Source: Halobacillus dabanensis (GTDB lineage: Bacteria > Bacillota > Bacilli > Bacillales > Halobacillaceae). Taken from it: DNA of 64,000 nucleotides. Position 1 is the first letter of the stretch. The number at the start of each line of letters is the position of its first letter. The position numbers and the translations under genes are program-made. The notes below the pieces were generated by a model. That model was not told the DNA's origin, searched no databases, and worked only from the letters and a program-made list of their open reading frames with translations. Below are positions 1 to 7,784 of the stretch, one piece after another. The stretch lies in contig NZ_FOSB01000006.1 of the NCBI RefSeq assembly GCF_900114165.1, positions 186,001 to 250,000 on the forward strand, given 5' to 3'.

Positions 1-101
1 TTCTCTCCCTTATCAATAGAAAGGGAGAAATCCTCGAACAACAAAGAATCCATTCCGGAAAACTTTAAACGCATGTTTGTCAAACTAGCGATTGTTGTCA
101 T
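1..101 (-). CDS. ykoD: YkoD-like ABC transporter ATP-binding protein, N-terminal fragment
   Basis: Only the first 33 codons lie in the window; the gene runs off the left edge. The ATG at 101 follows a GAGGGGG-type ribosome binding site and sits 15 bases past the ykoE stop. The visible peptide (MTTIASLTNMRLKFSG, then a FEDFSLSIDKGE stretch) is a typical start of an ABC ATPase, ending just before the Walker A would be expected. Directly behind ykoE it should be YkoD, the two-ATPase-domain energizing subunit of the YkoEDC pyrimidine (HMP/thiamin) ECF-type importer. The identity rests on context more than on this short sequence. Confidence 0.6.
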   Translation of the reverse strand, partial: MTTIASLTNMRLKFSGMDSLLFEDFSLSIDKGE

Positions 102-116
102 ACTGAGCCCCCTCTG

Positions 117-695
117 CTAGCCTAAAGCCTGGTAATCTTCTTTAGTAGCTGGCCGTACAAGGCTGGTTACCCCTGTCTTTTCTAATGATTGAACAAGGAG
201 ATGAGCGAAAATACCAGAAATCAGAACCGCTCCCGCTATTCTTGTTCCAAATAAAATCAGCAAATTCCAAAGGGCCAAGTCCCCGATGTAACCGTAATAA
301 TAATCAATGCCGATAGAAGCGAACGCAGCTGCAACGCCTGCTAAAGATGCAATCAACATATCATAGCGCTTATACCGGAACGCAGCGAAAATTAATTCAG
401 CGGCAAGTCCCTGCCCAAGACCGAAGATAAGAGTAGCCACTCCCCATTCTCCTCCAAAAATAAATTCCCCCTGGGCAGCAGCAACCTCTGCCAACAGAGC
501 TACTCCAGGTTTTCGTATGACCAAATAGGCAACTACCGCCGCTATGAACCACATGCCATAAATCAGCTGCTCCAGATGAAGCCCCAATGTAGCAACTACT
601 CCATATAGCGGTCCCCACAATTTATAAATAACCCCAAATATCAGAGCGATGATGATCGTTACTAAAATATCTGTCAATTTCAACCCTTTTTCCAT
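117..695 (-). CDS. ykoE: YkoE-family substrate-binding membrane subunit of the thiamin/HMP transporter
   Basis: 192 residues, almost entirely hydrophobic, with about five to six membrane segments; it matches the YkoE family of ECF-type S components, which bind hydroxymethylpyrimidine-type thiamin precursors at the cytoplasmic membrane. The start at 695 follows GGGAGATGG at good spacing. It lies downstream of ylmB and tenA and upstream of a YkoD-like ATPase, so the operon imports a pyrimidine and processes it. TPP riboswitches at the head of the operon should repress it when TPP is abundant. Substrate is inferred from family and context. Confidence 0.85.
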   Translation of the reverse strand: MEKGLKLTDILVTIIIALIFGVIYKLWGPLYGVVATLGLHLEQLIYGMWFIAAVVAYLVIRKPGVALLAEVAAAQGEFIFGGEWGVATLIFGLGQGLAAELIFAAFRYKRYDMLIASLAGVAAAFASIGIDYYYGYIGDLALWNLLILFGTRIAGAVLISGIFAHLLVQSLEKTGVTSLVRPATKEDYQALG

Positions 696-753
696 GTTTC
701 CATCTCCCTTGTTAGTGAATGTAAGTAAATTAGGTTCATTTTTACCAATTGTT

Positions 754-1441
754 TCAACTGTTCAGTAGACCCGAATCCTCCAGCCACATTTTCTTGTGGT
801 AAGCCATGTCCCAGAATAAATATTCTAGTTTACTCGTATGAAGGAAGATTTCTTCTAAATGGGCTTTTTCTCGTTCTGGTTTATCATCCGCAAGTTCGTT
901 CATCAATTTTTTTCATAGATTCCGCAAGCTCCGTAAATTCGTCCGAAGCGTACATCTTTATCCAATCACCATAAAATTCATGGTCACTTGCCCCCTCATT
1001 TTCGTTAAGCGTCTTTCCGATAACATTGTAGCTCCACGTACATGCAAGCACGCATACCGCCACCTCAGCCTCTGACCCCTGATGGGCCTTGTTCAGCATA
1101 TAGCTCGTATAAGCTAAAAGTGTAGAGGAAGGTGTGGTGTTTTCTAATTCTTGCTTGCTGATTCCAAGTTTCCCAGCATAGTTTCGATGCAGGTCCATCT
1201 CTTCGTTCAGAGTAGAATGCAGTAAATCAGCAAACATGGTCATGGTATCTAAACGTGTCGCTTTCACGCTTCCTAACGCAAACACCCGGCAATAATCGAT
1301 TAAATATAAGTAATCCTGCTCCATGAAGAACTTGAATTTTTCAAGCTCTAAACTTCCATCCCCAATGCCCTTTACGAAGGGGTGTTCGAGATAGGCATCC
1401 CATATCGGTTTAACATGGTTATAAAGACGATCGGTAAACAT
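754..1441 (-). pseudogene. tenA: TenA-family aminopyrimidine aminohydrolase, frameshifted near the C terminus
   Basis: TenA hydrolyses the 5-amino group of aminopyrimidines (or thiamin) to release HMP. The start is ATG 1441, after AAAGGA at 8-base spacing and 13 bases past the ylmB stop. The expected fold starts MFTDRLYNHVKPIWD and has the Cys region ACTWSY. The reading frame hits a stop at 884, but just before it the minus strand reads ATG followed by seven A (T7 at 907-913). Removing one A restores a frame that runs to a stop at 754 and encodes the missing TenA end, with LEYLFWDMAYHKKMW, the usual C-terminal Glu helix. So the gene is either truncated by a +1 slip or this is a homopolymer sequencing error. 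A second, intact tenA is at 42929-43627. Confidence 0.8.
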
Positions 1442-1454
1442 CAATCTCATCCTT

Positions 1455-2723
1455 TCACTCCGAATATTGAAACCAGTCATATAAAAAAGTAACCATTGTT
1501 TTGGTGAACCGTAGAAGCTGATCCCGGTCCAGCGACTCATTAACAGCATGTGCCTGATCTAGTGTGCCCGGGCCATACAGGACAGTAGGGATGCCGGCCT
1601 CCGCTAACCATCCCCCATCTGTAACAGTAGGAGACATAGAATAATCCACTGGAGTTCTGTGAATACGTTGATGTGCGTTGGCCAACATCTCAACCCCGGC
1701 ATGCCTGGTGTCCACGGAAAATGCCGGGAATATTTCACCTTGTTGTTCTATCATGGACGTACCACCCCATGAAAATTGAGGTGGATGATCTCTTAACCAG
1801 GGATCTGCCTTTGCTGCATAATTGATGTGCGCTTCTATCTCTTTGATCACTTCTTCATAGTGTTCTTCCGGATAGTAATGGACGGTGATCCATAACGAGC
1901 AGCGATCGGCAATGAAAGCCGCATGACGGCCTCCCTCAATTACAGCAGGATTGATTGTATTGGAACCCGAAGGAAAACCAGGGCTCGATTTCGTGACTGC
2001 CCAATGCCGCTCCAACTCTTGCAACGCAGTAATTATTTTTGTCATTTTCTCTATCGCACTGGCCCCATGGACACCACCCCCAGCATGGATCATCGACCGC
2101 CTTTGGGCATCATGAAGTGTTTCTCTGCTTTCGATTGTTACCCAGCCAGTGATCACACCACCCTGCCCCTGGATATGACAGTCACTTGTATCTACTACTA
2201 ACGCTAAATCAGCATGATAGCCTCTTTCACAGCAAGACTTAGTCCCTGCTTCTCCAACCTCCTCCCCAACAACGGATTGGACATAGAAGTTTCCTTTAGG
2301 TTCTACACCAGCTTCCTGCAATACCTGCAAGGCAAAAAGAACCCCAGCCATGCCTCCTTTCATATCTGCTACCCCGCGCCCGAATACTTTGTCCTTCGTT
2401 ACCGTACATACGAATGGATCATAATCCCATCGCTCATTTTCCTCGATTGCTGCTACATCCAGATGACCGTTTATGATCAGACTCTTCGCCTGCTCTTGCC
2501 CCCGTTTAGTGCCTACTACCACAGGATCCCCTGGATACAGATCCCAGGACTCGGTGGAAAAGCCCAGACCTTTCAGTTTATCAGCCATGTACTCTTGAGC
2601 TTTCTCCGCATTTCTGGCAGGCGGACTCAAAGTTGGATAGGATACCAAATCGGACAATAGGGCCAAAATTTCTTCTTCTCTCTCTTCCACTTCATTCCAT
2701 AACCGAACTAACTTGTCATCCAT
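1455..2723 (-). CDS. ylmB: YlmB-type formylaminopyrimidine deformylase (M20/ArgE-DapE family)
   Basis: 422-residue M20-family metallo-amidohydrolase. Motifs: GHLDVAAIEE (His/Asp metal ligands), GRGVADMKGG, the catalytic GEEVGEAGT, and VDTSD. The start at 2723 is chosen for the AAAGGAG site 8 bases upstream; an upstream in-frame ATG would lie inside the riboswitch terminator. YlmB is ArgE-like but deformylates N-formyl-aminomethylpyrimidine from thiamin breakdown, yielding the substrate for TenA. Here it precedes tenA and ykoED under TPP riboswitches, which makes YlmB far more likely than acetylornithine deacetylase. Confidence 0.85.
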   Translation of the reverse strand: MDDKLVRLWNEVEEREEEILALLSDLVSYPTLSPPARNAEKAQEYMADKLKGLGFSTESWDLYPGDPVVVGTKRGQEQAKSLIINGHLDVAAIEENERWDYDPFVCTVTKDKVFGRGVADMKGGMAGVLFALQVLQEAGVEPKGNFYVQSVVGEEVGEAGTKSCCERGYHADLALVVDTSDCHIQGQGGVITGWVTIESRETLHDAQRRSMIHAGGGVHGASAIEKMTKIITALQELERHWAVTKSSPGFPSGSNTINPAVIEGGRHAAFIADRCSLWITVHYYPEEHYEEVIKEIEAHINYAAKADPWLRDHPPQFSWGGTSMIEQQGEIFPAFSVDTRHAGVEMLANAHQRIHRTPVDYSMSPTVTDGGWLAEAGIPTVLYGPGTLDQAHAVNESLDRDQLLRFTKTMVTFLYDWFQYSE

Positions 2724-2742
2724 AATACTTGCTCCTTTCCCA

Positions 2743-2781
2743 AATAAAATAGCCCGCCCCTTCAAGAGAAGGAGCGAGCTA
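2743..2781 (-). terminator. Intrinsic terminator controlled by the proximal TPP riboswitch
   Basis: Arms at 2750-2763 and 2768-2781 form a 14-bp GC-rich stem on the minus strand, followed by a U-rich tract. It lies between the proximal riboswitch and the ylmB ribosome binding site, the layout of a transcription-attenuation expression platform. Confidence 0.85.
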
Positions 2782-2819
2782 TCACTTTTGAATATAGATA
2801 TAGAAAGAAAGATTCCACC

Positions 2820-2914
2820 CGCTTCACTTCCCTCCGCTAGTATGATCTAGATCAGGTTATAAGGGTCAAAGCTTCCAGCTTCTCTCAGCCAATTCATGGC
2901 TCCCCCAGTGAAGT
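2820..2914 (-). promoter_or_regulatory. TPP riboswitch (THI element), proximal copy
   Basis: The minus strand shows the conserved THI blocks in order: CTTCACTGGGGGAGCC, GGCTGAGA, GACCCTTATAACCTGATCT, and GCGGAGGGAAGTGAAG, with P1 closed by 2822-2828 and 2907-2913. It precedes a terminator and ylmB, so TPP binding should stop transcription. Confidence 0.95.
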
Positions 2915-2997
2915 ATTCTTATTAATTTGTAATATGGGTATGGACCTTAGTGAACGGCAATAAATACTGCAGTCTCCCAGCAGCATTTTCCAGGCAT

Positions 2998-3032
2998 AAA
3001 AAATGCCACTTCCCAGAAAAGAAAAGTGGCAT
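2998..3032 (-). terminator. Intrinsic terminator controlled by the distal TPP riboswitch
   Basis: Stem TGCCACTT/AAGTGGCA (3004-3011 with 3024-3031), followed on the minus strand by six T (complement of 2998-3003). It lies between the two riboswitches, so the distal element has its own terminator. Confidence 0.85.
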
Positions 3033-3087
3033 GTCCCATTATACATACTAGCAAGATGAAATAGATGGTTATATTTCATCTGCGCAC

Positions 3088-3186
3088 TTTCACTTTCCTC
3101 TGCTGGTTGTTCAGCCAGGACAGGTTCAAAGAGTTCCAAAGTTATACTTTGATCTCAGCCTTAAAAGAAAGGCTCCCCTAGTGAAT
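3088..3186 (-). promoter_or_regulatory. TPP riboswitch (THI element), distal copy
   Basis: Second THI element about 170 bases upstream of the first, same strand: TTCACTAGGGGAGCC, GGCTGAGA, TTTGAACCTG, and GGAAAGTGAA. The P4/P5 side (CCTGTCCTGG ... CCAGCAGAGG) departs somewhat from the usual CCTGATCTGG ... CCAGCGTAGGG, so it may be a variant aptamer. Confidence 0.9.
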
Positions 3187-3431
3187 TCACTATTAATTTT
3201 TGTGATGATTTAATTTATACCATACATTATATTCATTTATTCGTCTATACTTGTCCGACTTTTTCCCATGTTTCTATATAGAAATGATACAAAACCATTT
3301 TAGTTAGAGGACAAATCTCTCCTTTAAAACAACTCCCCTGTCAAATAGAATCAGAGAATGGAACTCTCTTACAGAGGGGGATGTTGTCTTGGGCATGGTT
3401 ATTTCCGACATCGTGTACATGAGCAAAGTAG

Positions 3432-3461
3432 TTGTACCTCTTAAAACAATACAAGTATAAT
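3432..3461 (+). promoter_or_regulatory. Probable sigma-A promoter of the DHA2 exporter, with inverted repeat
   Basis: TTGTAC (3432-3437), 18-base spacer, TATAAT (3456-3461), then the exporter's ribosome binding site. TTGTA and TACAA (3450-3454) form an inverted repeat spanning the promoter, a possible repressor site. Confidence 0.55.
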
Positions 3462-3494
3462 GTTGAATTAGTTGATTCAAAGGAGGACGACTGC

Positions 3495-4943
3495 ATGACT
3501 TCCACAAGCCCCAATAAAGTTTTAATGGCTGCCCTATTACTTGCCGGGTCATTTATCACCATATTGAACCAAACACTTATGATCACAGCGATTCCTCCAA
3601 TCATGGATGAAATGAATGTGACCGCTAACTCTGCTCAATGGTTGACGACGGTTTTCATGCTAGTGAACGGGGTGATGATCCCTGTAAGTGCTTTTTTAAT
3701 TGAACGTTTTACAACAAGACAACTTTTCATCGCCGCTATGAGCATTTTTTCGGTCGGAACAGTCCTTGGAGGTTTAGCGGTAAACTTCCCGCTCCTTCTT
3801 TTAGGACGAGTCGTCCAATCAGCCGGTGCAGGTGTGATGCTTCCATTAATGCAGACGGTTTTTCTGATGATTTTCCCTGTCCATAAACGAGGGACAGCGA
3901 TGGGATACATCGGTCTTGTCATCTCATTCGCCCCTGCCATCGGGCCAGCACTTTCCGGTTATATCACTTCAGCATTCACCTGGAGATACTTGTTTTGGAT
4001 GATTCTTCCTCTAGCTTTACTGATCATAGTCCTTGCTTCCTTTATCTTAAGAAATGTGACCGAGCTTTCTTATCCGAAGGTAGATCCGATATCCATCATA
4101 CTTTCCTCCATCGGTTTTGGTGGGCTTTTATATGGATTCACCCTTGCCGGAAACCAGGGATGGACAAGCATTGATACGGTAACCGTCCTTATCATCGGTG
4201 CTATTACATTGACGCTATTCATTTTACGCCAATTACGCATGCACCATCCGATGCTCGAGTTCCGTGTTTTCAAGTATCCTGTGTTTGCTATTACGACCGT
4301 CATCGCGATGATCACCTTTTTAGGTCTGATCGGCGCTGAGACTCTTATTCCGCTTTATATGCAGGACATGCGGGACTTCTCGGCATTCGAATCAGGACTC
4401 GCCCTTTTACCAGGAGCTGTCATTACCGCATTCATGTCGCCCATTACCGGCCGTATTTTTGATAAAATCGGCGCCAAACTGCTTGCCATAGTCGGACTTA
4501 CCATCATCACAGGAGCATCTCTCGCGTTTTCCTTTTTGAATATCGAGACGACGTTCACGACGATCACCGTCCTTTACTCGATTCGGATGTTCGGATTATC
4601 GATGGTGATGATGCCTGTTACGACTGCAGGTTTAAATCAGCTTCCTAAAAAGTTGATTCCGCACGGTGCAGCGATGAGTAACACGATGCGGATGGTAGCA
4701 GCTTCCGTCGGTACGGCGATACTTGTCACGATCATGACAACGACAGCCCAATCTGCACAGAACAACCCGGCCGTCGATCATCCTGCGATTCATGGAACAA
4801 ATATCGCCTTCTTCGTTGTTACAGCTCTTTCTCTTGTGGGCGTTGTACTCGCTTTATTCGTCAAGAGGACATATCCACCTGATGAAGAACCGGAAGTAAA
4901 TGCCCAGACTAGTGAAAACGTCCAGGAAGCAGAACAATATTAA
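3495..4943 (+). CDS. DHA2-family (EmrB/QacA-type) multidrug MFS transporter, LmrB-like
   Basis: 482 residues with about 14 membrane segments, the size and topology of DHA2 drug:proton antiporters. N-terminal features are FITILNQTLMITAIPPIM and QWLTTVFMLVNG, with an LLGRVVQSAGAGVMLPL stretch (motif A/C region). The ATG at 3495 follows AAAGGAGGACGACTGC; the open frame extends upstream but without a site. It is transcribed alone and ends in a bidirectional terminator. B. subtilis LmrB is the likely closest named relative; the drug spectrum cannot be read from sequence. Confidence 0.88.
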   Translation: MTSTSPNKVLMAALLLAGSFITILNQTLMITAIPPIMDEMNVTANSAQWLTTVFMLVNGVMIPVSAFLIERFTTRQLFIAAMSIFSVGTVLGGLAVNFPLLLLGRVVQSAGAGVMLPLMQTVFLMIFPVHKRGTAMGYIGLVISFAPAIGPALSGYITSAFTWRYLFWMILPLALLIIVLASFILRNVTELSYPKVDPISIILSSIGFGGLLYGFTLAGNQGWTSIDTVTVLIIGAITLTLFILRQLRMHHPMLEFRVFKYPVFAITTVIAMITFLGLIGAETLIPLYMQDMRDFSAFESGLALLPGAVITAFMSPITGRIFDKIGAKLLAIVGLTIITGASLAFSFLNIETTFTTITVLYSIRMFGLSMVMMPVTTAGLNQLPKKLIPHGAAMSNTMRMVAASVGTAILVTIMTTTAQSAQNNPAVDHPAIHGTNIAFFVVTALSLVGVVLALFVKRTYPPDEEPEVNAQTSENVQEAEQY

Positions 4944-5007
4944 CATTTTAAAATGGTAAAGTCTGCTTGTTCACCATCTATACATCCAAATCAAGAATCG
5001 GTTGATG

Positions 5008-5037
5008 AAAAAAAGCTTCCCGCGGGAAGCTTTTTTT
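5008..5037. terminator. Bidirectional intrinsic terminator
   Basis: Perfect 20-bp palindrome AAGCTTCCCGCGGGAAGCTT (5013-5032) flanked by seven A and seven T, between two convergent genes; it can end transcripts from both sides. Confidence 0.9.
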
Positions 5038-6148
5038 ATAGGAATAAATGATCAGGTTTATAAGCATCTAAGGAAACTTGAAGTTGTTCTCCAGCAGCGA
5101 ACTTAGCAAGCTGTGAACCCAAATAAGGGCCACTTGTTAGACCAGAAGCACCAAGACCATTAGCGATCAGTATATGATCAAAACCCGGGACCCTCCCGAT
5201 GACAGGTAAAGAACCAGGTGTGAAAGGACGGAAACCAACGTTCGTCCCGACATACATCGCTTCCGCAAGCCCAGGTGCGACTCGGAGTGCTTTATCCATC
5301 AGAGTATGCACAGATCCGATGGTGACCCGCGAGTCAAAGTTGTCTGGTTTTTCCTTTGTTGCACCGACAACAATCCTCCCACCTTCAAAACCGAGCATGT
5401 AATGATTAAAAGGGGGCAGCATAACAGGCCACTTGCCGGTATCATACTCCGGCATTTGCAAATGTATGATCTGCGCTTTTTCAAACGTTACATTAGAACC
5501 GATTCCAAGAGACTGGAACAATTCATTCGTCCAGGCGCCGTTCGTAACAATCAGTTGCTCTCCGTAGATGGTCTCCCCGTTCACTCGCACCCCTTCTACT
5601 TCCCCATGATGGAAAAGAAAAGAAGCATCCCCCTTGATATATTGCGCCCCTTGTTTTTGCGCTGCTCGCAACAAAGACTCAGTGACAGCTCCCCCGTTCA
5701 CTCTGGCTGCCCCTCTGATGTGGACAGCGCCGTAATGGTCTGCGACTGGAGGGAATAGTTTTTTCGTTTCTTCTGCAGACAGCTTTGTGATTTCGCCCAT
5801 CTCCGGCGCTTCCATTTTTCGTTTATGAGCGACTTCCATTTTGCGATCCAATTTTTCTTCTGTATCGAATATATTGATCGCACCGACTTGACTATATCCT
5901 GTCTTCGTTTCCCCTTCCTGTTCAAGTTCGCTTACTAGTTCAGGATAAAAGCGAGCTCCTGCAATCACAAGTTCGTACCATGATTGGTTACTACGGTTCG
6001 TCAGCCATGGACAAACAATTCCTGCAGCATTTCTTGTCGCTTGACCTCGTTCTCCCCTGTCAATAACCGTAACGTCTTCTCCTTTTTTGGCAAGATGGTA
6101 AGCCGTGGAAGCCCCTAAAATCCCTGCTCCGATAATAATATGCTTCAT
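5036..6148 (-). CDS. FAD-dependent amino-acid/amine oxidase (DAO family), YurR-like
   Basis: 370 residues. The N terminus MKHIIIGAGILGASTAYHLA is the Rossmann dinucleotide-binding GxGxxG motif, followed by a DAO-fold body and a C-terminal FAD motif region (GFRPFTPGSLPVIGRVPG, then NGLGASGLTSGP). Length and motifs match the YurR/DadA-like group, which oxidises amino acids or N-methylated amino acids; the substrate is unknown. It is a single gene with its own GAAGGTG site and ends in the shared terminator. ThiO at 41188-42315 is a distant relative in the same fold. Confidence 0.8.
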   Translation of the reverse strand: MKHIIIGAGILGASTAYHLAKKGEDVTVIDRGERGQATRNAAGIVCPWLTNRSNQSWYELVIAGARFYPELVSELEQEGETKTGYSQVGAINIFDTEEKLDRKMEVAHKRKMEAPEMGEITKLSAEETKKLFPPVADHYGAVHIRGAARVNGGAVTESLLRAAQKQGAQYIKGDASFLFHHGEVEGVRVNGETIYGEQLIVTNGAWTNELFQSLGIGSNVTFEKAQIIHLQMPEYDTGKWPVMLPPFNHYMLGFEGGRIVVGATKEKPDNFDSRVTIGSVHTLMDKALRVAPGLAEAMYVGTNVGFRPFTPGSLPVIGRVPGFDHILIANGLGASGLTSGPYLGSQLAKFAAGEQLQVSLDAYKPDHLFL

Positions 6149-6388
6149 TTGTATACACCTTCATTGATGAGACTTTAAACAGTAGCTATTTTACAAGATT
6201 TATAAGACCAGGTACAAGAAAAACTAACATAACCCCCTCCTTAATGTCGGTACACAACTGGATACTATTGACTTATTTAAATAAACCATGACTCCAAAAT
6301 TTCAGCATTTGGCTCGGTTACGAAAATGAATCTTAATCCATACAATAAAGAAAAAGAGAGTGTCCACCATCTAAAGGAGTGATGATCA

Positions 6389-6937
6389 ATGGATAACCTT
6401 TTTAACAGGAAAATCTCAAAAAAAGACCTGGAAGACTTTGAAATGATCGGTGACGGAAAAGACGGAGAAATCTACAAGGTAGCAGATGATAAAGTGTTGA
6501 AGTACTTCTTCAAGGAAGAAACGCATCAACGGGAATTAGAAGCGATGAAGATAGGGCAAACTTCTGACATAATGCCTCGTCTTTATGAATTCGGGGACAA
6601 TTACATTGTCATGGAGTTTGTTCAAGGAATATCCCTCGCCCGCCATATGAAACGGCACGGCTATATTGATGAAGAAATGACGGAAAAAATCTTATTCGTT
6701 TTAGAAGAATTTAAGCGTTTAGGCTTTACGCGATGGGACACGGAAATTCGACACATGTTAATGGATGAAAATGGCGAATTCAAAGTGATTGATCACAAAC
6801 GAGCGTTCACATCCAAATCCCCTGTTCCAACGAAGCTGTTAAAAGGAATGAAAAAATTCGGATTAACAGGCGAGTTTTTGGAAAATGTAAAGAACTTGAA
6901 TCCTGAGCTCTATGATGCCTGGAAGAAACACAAGTAG
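6389..6937 (+). CDS. Small protein-kinase-like protein (YrzF-like)
   Basis: 182 residues resembling a minimal protein-kinase fold: a Gly-rich loop (IGDGKDGEIYKV), Lys in VLKYFF, a hinge region YIVMEFVQG, a catalytic-loop equivalent RWDTEIRHMLM, and KVIDHKRAF in place of the DFG segment. The HRD motif reads RWD, and the residue after the metal-binding Asp is His. It is comparable to the small Bacillus YrzF-type predicted Ser/Thr kinases and lacks much of the C lobe. Start follows AAAGGAGTGATGATCA. Stand-alone gene with a strong terminator; whether it is active is unclear. Confidence 0.65.
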   Translation: MDNLFNRKISKKDLEDFEMIGDGKDGEIYKVADDKVLKYFFKEETHQRELEAMKIGQTSDIMPRLYEFGDNYIVMEFVQGISLARHMKRHGYIDEEMTEKILFVLEEFKRLGFTRWDTEIRHMLMDENGEFKVIDHKRAFTSKSPVPTKLLKGMKKFGLTGEFLENVKNLNPELYDAWKKHK

Positions 6938-6981
6938 TTCCATACCGAATGAAGTTCTCCTCTAATATATCATAGAAACGA

Positions 6982-7017
6982 AAACATTCTTTCCTCCGAA
7001 TCAAGGAAAGAATGTTT
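6982..7017. terminator. Intrinsic terminator
   Basis: 14-bp stem (6982-6995 with 7004-7017, AAACATTCTTTCCT paired with its complement) about 45 bases past the kinase-like gene, A/T-rich on both sides. Confidence 0.8.
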
Positions 7018-7110
7018 ATTTAAATACTTTTGGACATGCATATGGAATCAAAAAAAGATAGTACTCCGAACAAGCACTATCCCTGAAAGCATTCGTATAA
7101 AAAAAGCTGA

Positions 7111-7299
7111 TTAGACTTTTTTCACCGTGATCCTATCCAAGTGAGTGAATAAAACATCGCCATTATCATTCGACCATATTAAATAATGATCTTCCGTTTT
7201 TATAAATGTTCCGTCACAGTCTATTTTTTCAGCTCCAGAAAGAACCTCTATTTTATCACCAAGTTTAAGAACTGAATTGAGTTGATTGGAAAATCCCAT
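7111..7299 (-). CDS. Small protein of unrecognised family, single LGDKIEV domain
   Basis: 62 residues from the ATG at 7299, which follows AGGAGAGGAGGAGG; an upstream ATG would put that site inside the gene. The whole protein is one domain: LGDKIEVLSG, then GTF, then a YLIWSNDNGDV stretch and TVKKV. The same pattern recurs in the proteins at 7446-7652, 7785-8765 and 9227-9700. The alternation suggests a small beta-barrel (compare DUF2642-like spore proteins; this is only a resemblance). Next to a spore-glycan cluster, a spore-coat role is possible. Function unknown. Confidence 0.6.
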   Translation of the reverse strand: MGFSNQLNSVLKLGDKIEVLSGAEKIDCDGTFIKTEDHYLIWSNDNGDVLFTHLDRITVKKV

Positions 7300-7392
7300 A
7301 ATGCCTCCTCCTCTCCTTGTTTTCATACTGCAGTCCTATATTCATATTAAAAGATTACGAAAATCGATAGGGCTATTACCTAGTATTCTTCC

Positions 7393-7427
7393 AAAAAAAT
7401 GACTGGATAGTTTCCAGTCATTTTTTC
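7393..7427. terminator. Bidirectional intrinsic terminator
   Basis: Stem ATGACTGGA/TCCAGTCAT (7399-7407 with 7413-7421) flanked by A7 and T6, between two small minus-strand paralogues; it should end transcripts of the 68-residue gene. Confidence 0.8.
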
Positions 7428-7445
7428 GGTTGAAAATAATAGCAA

Positions 7446-7652
7446 CTAAACTTTACGAACAGTTACATTATTTAAGTTAGACGTGTTCATATGGCCATCG
7501 TCATCGGTCCATACAATGAAATTATCGCTCGCATAAACATAGGAACCCTCTTCGATTTCTTCGTCACCAGATAGGACCTCTATTTTATCTCCTAGAGACA
7601 AAATTCTGTTAAGAAAATCTGCCATATTACCATCATTGAACAAATTAGACAT
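7446..7652 (-). CDS. Small protein of unrecognised family, single LGDKIEV domain
   Basis: 68 residues, paralogue of the neighbour at 7111-7299: LSLGDKIEVLSGDEEI, then FIVWTDDDGHM and VTVRKV. Start at 7652 follows AAAGGGGGAAAC. It has its own terminator, so the copies are probably separate transcription units. No signal peptide, membrane segment or Cys. Function unknown; spore surface association is inferred from neighbours only. Confidence 0.6.
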   Translation of the reverse strand: MSNLFNDGNMADFLNRILSLGDKIEVLSGDEEIEEGSYVYASDNFIVWTDDDGHMNTSNLNNVTVRKV

Positions 7653-7784
7653 TATGTTTCCCCCTTTCGTGTATACTTTATTTTTATGCTTAACCGTTAA
7701 ATGCGTAAAGGCAGATAACTAAAAACTATATTTAATTTTCAAGCGTTGATTTTACAGATTGATTATTTCTTACCATTTTGAAAG

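Noticed and set aside
1455-2723. Acetylornithine deacetylase (argE)
   Set aside because: Family similarity allows it, but the TPP riboswitches and tenA-ykoED context favour YlmB.
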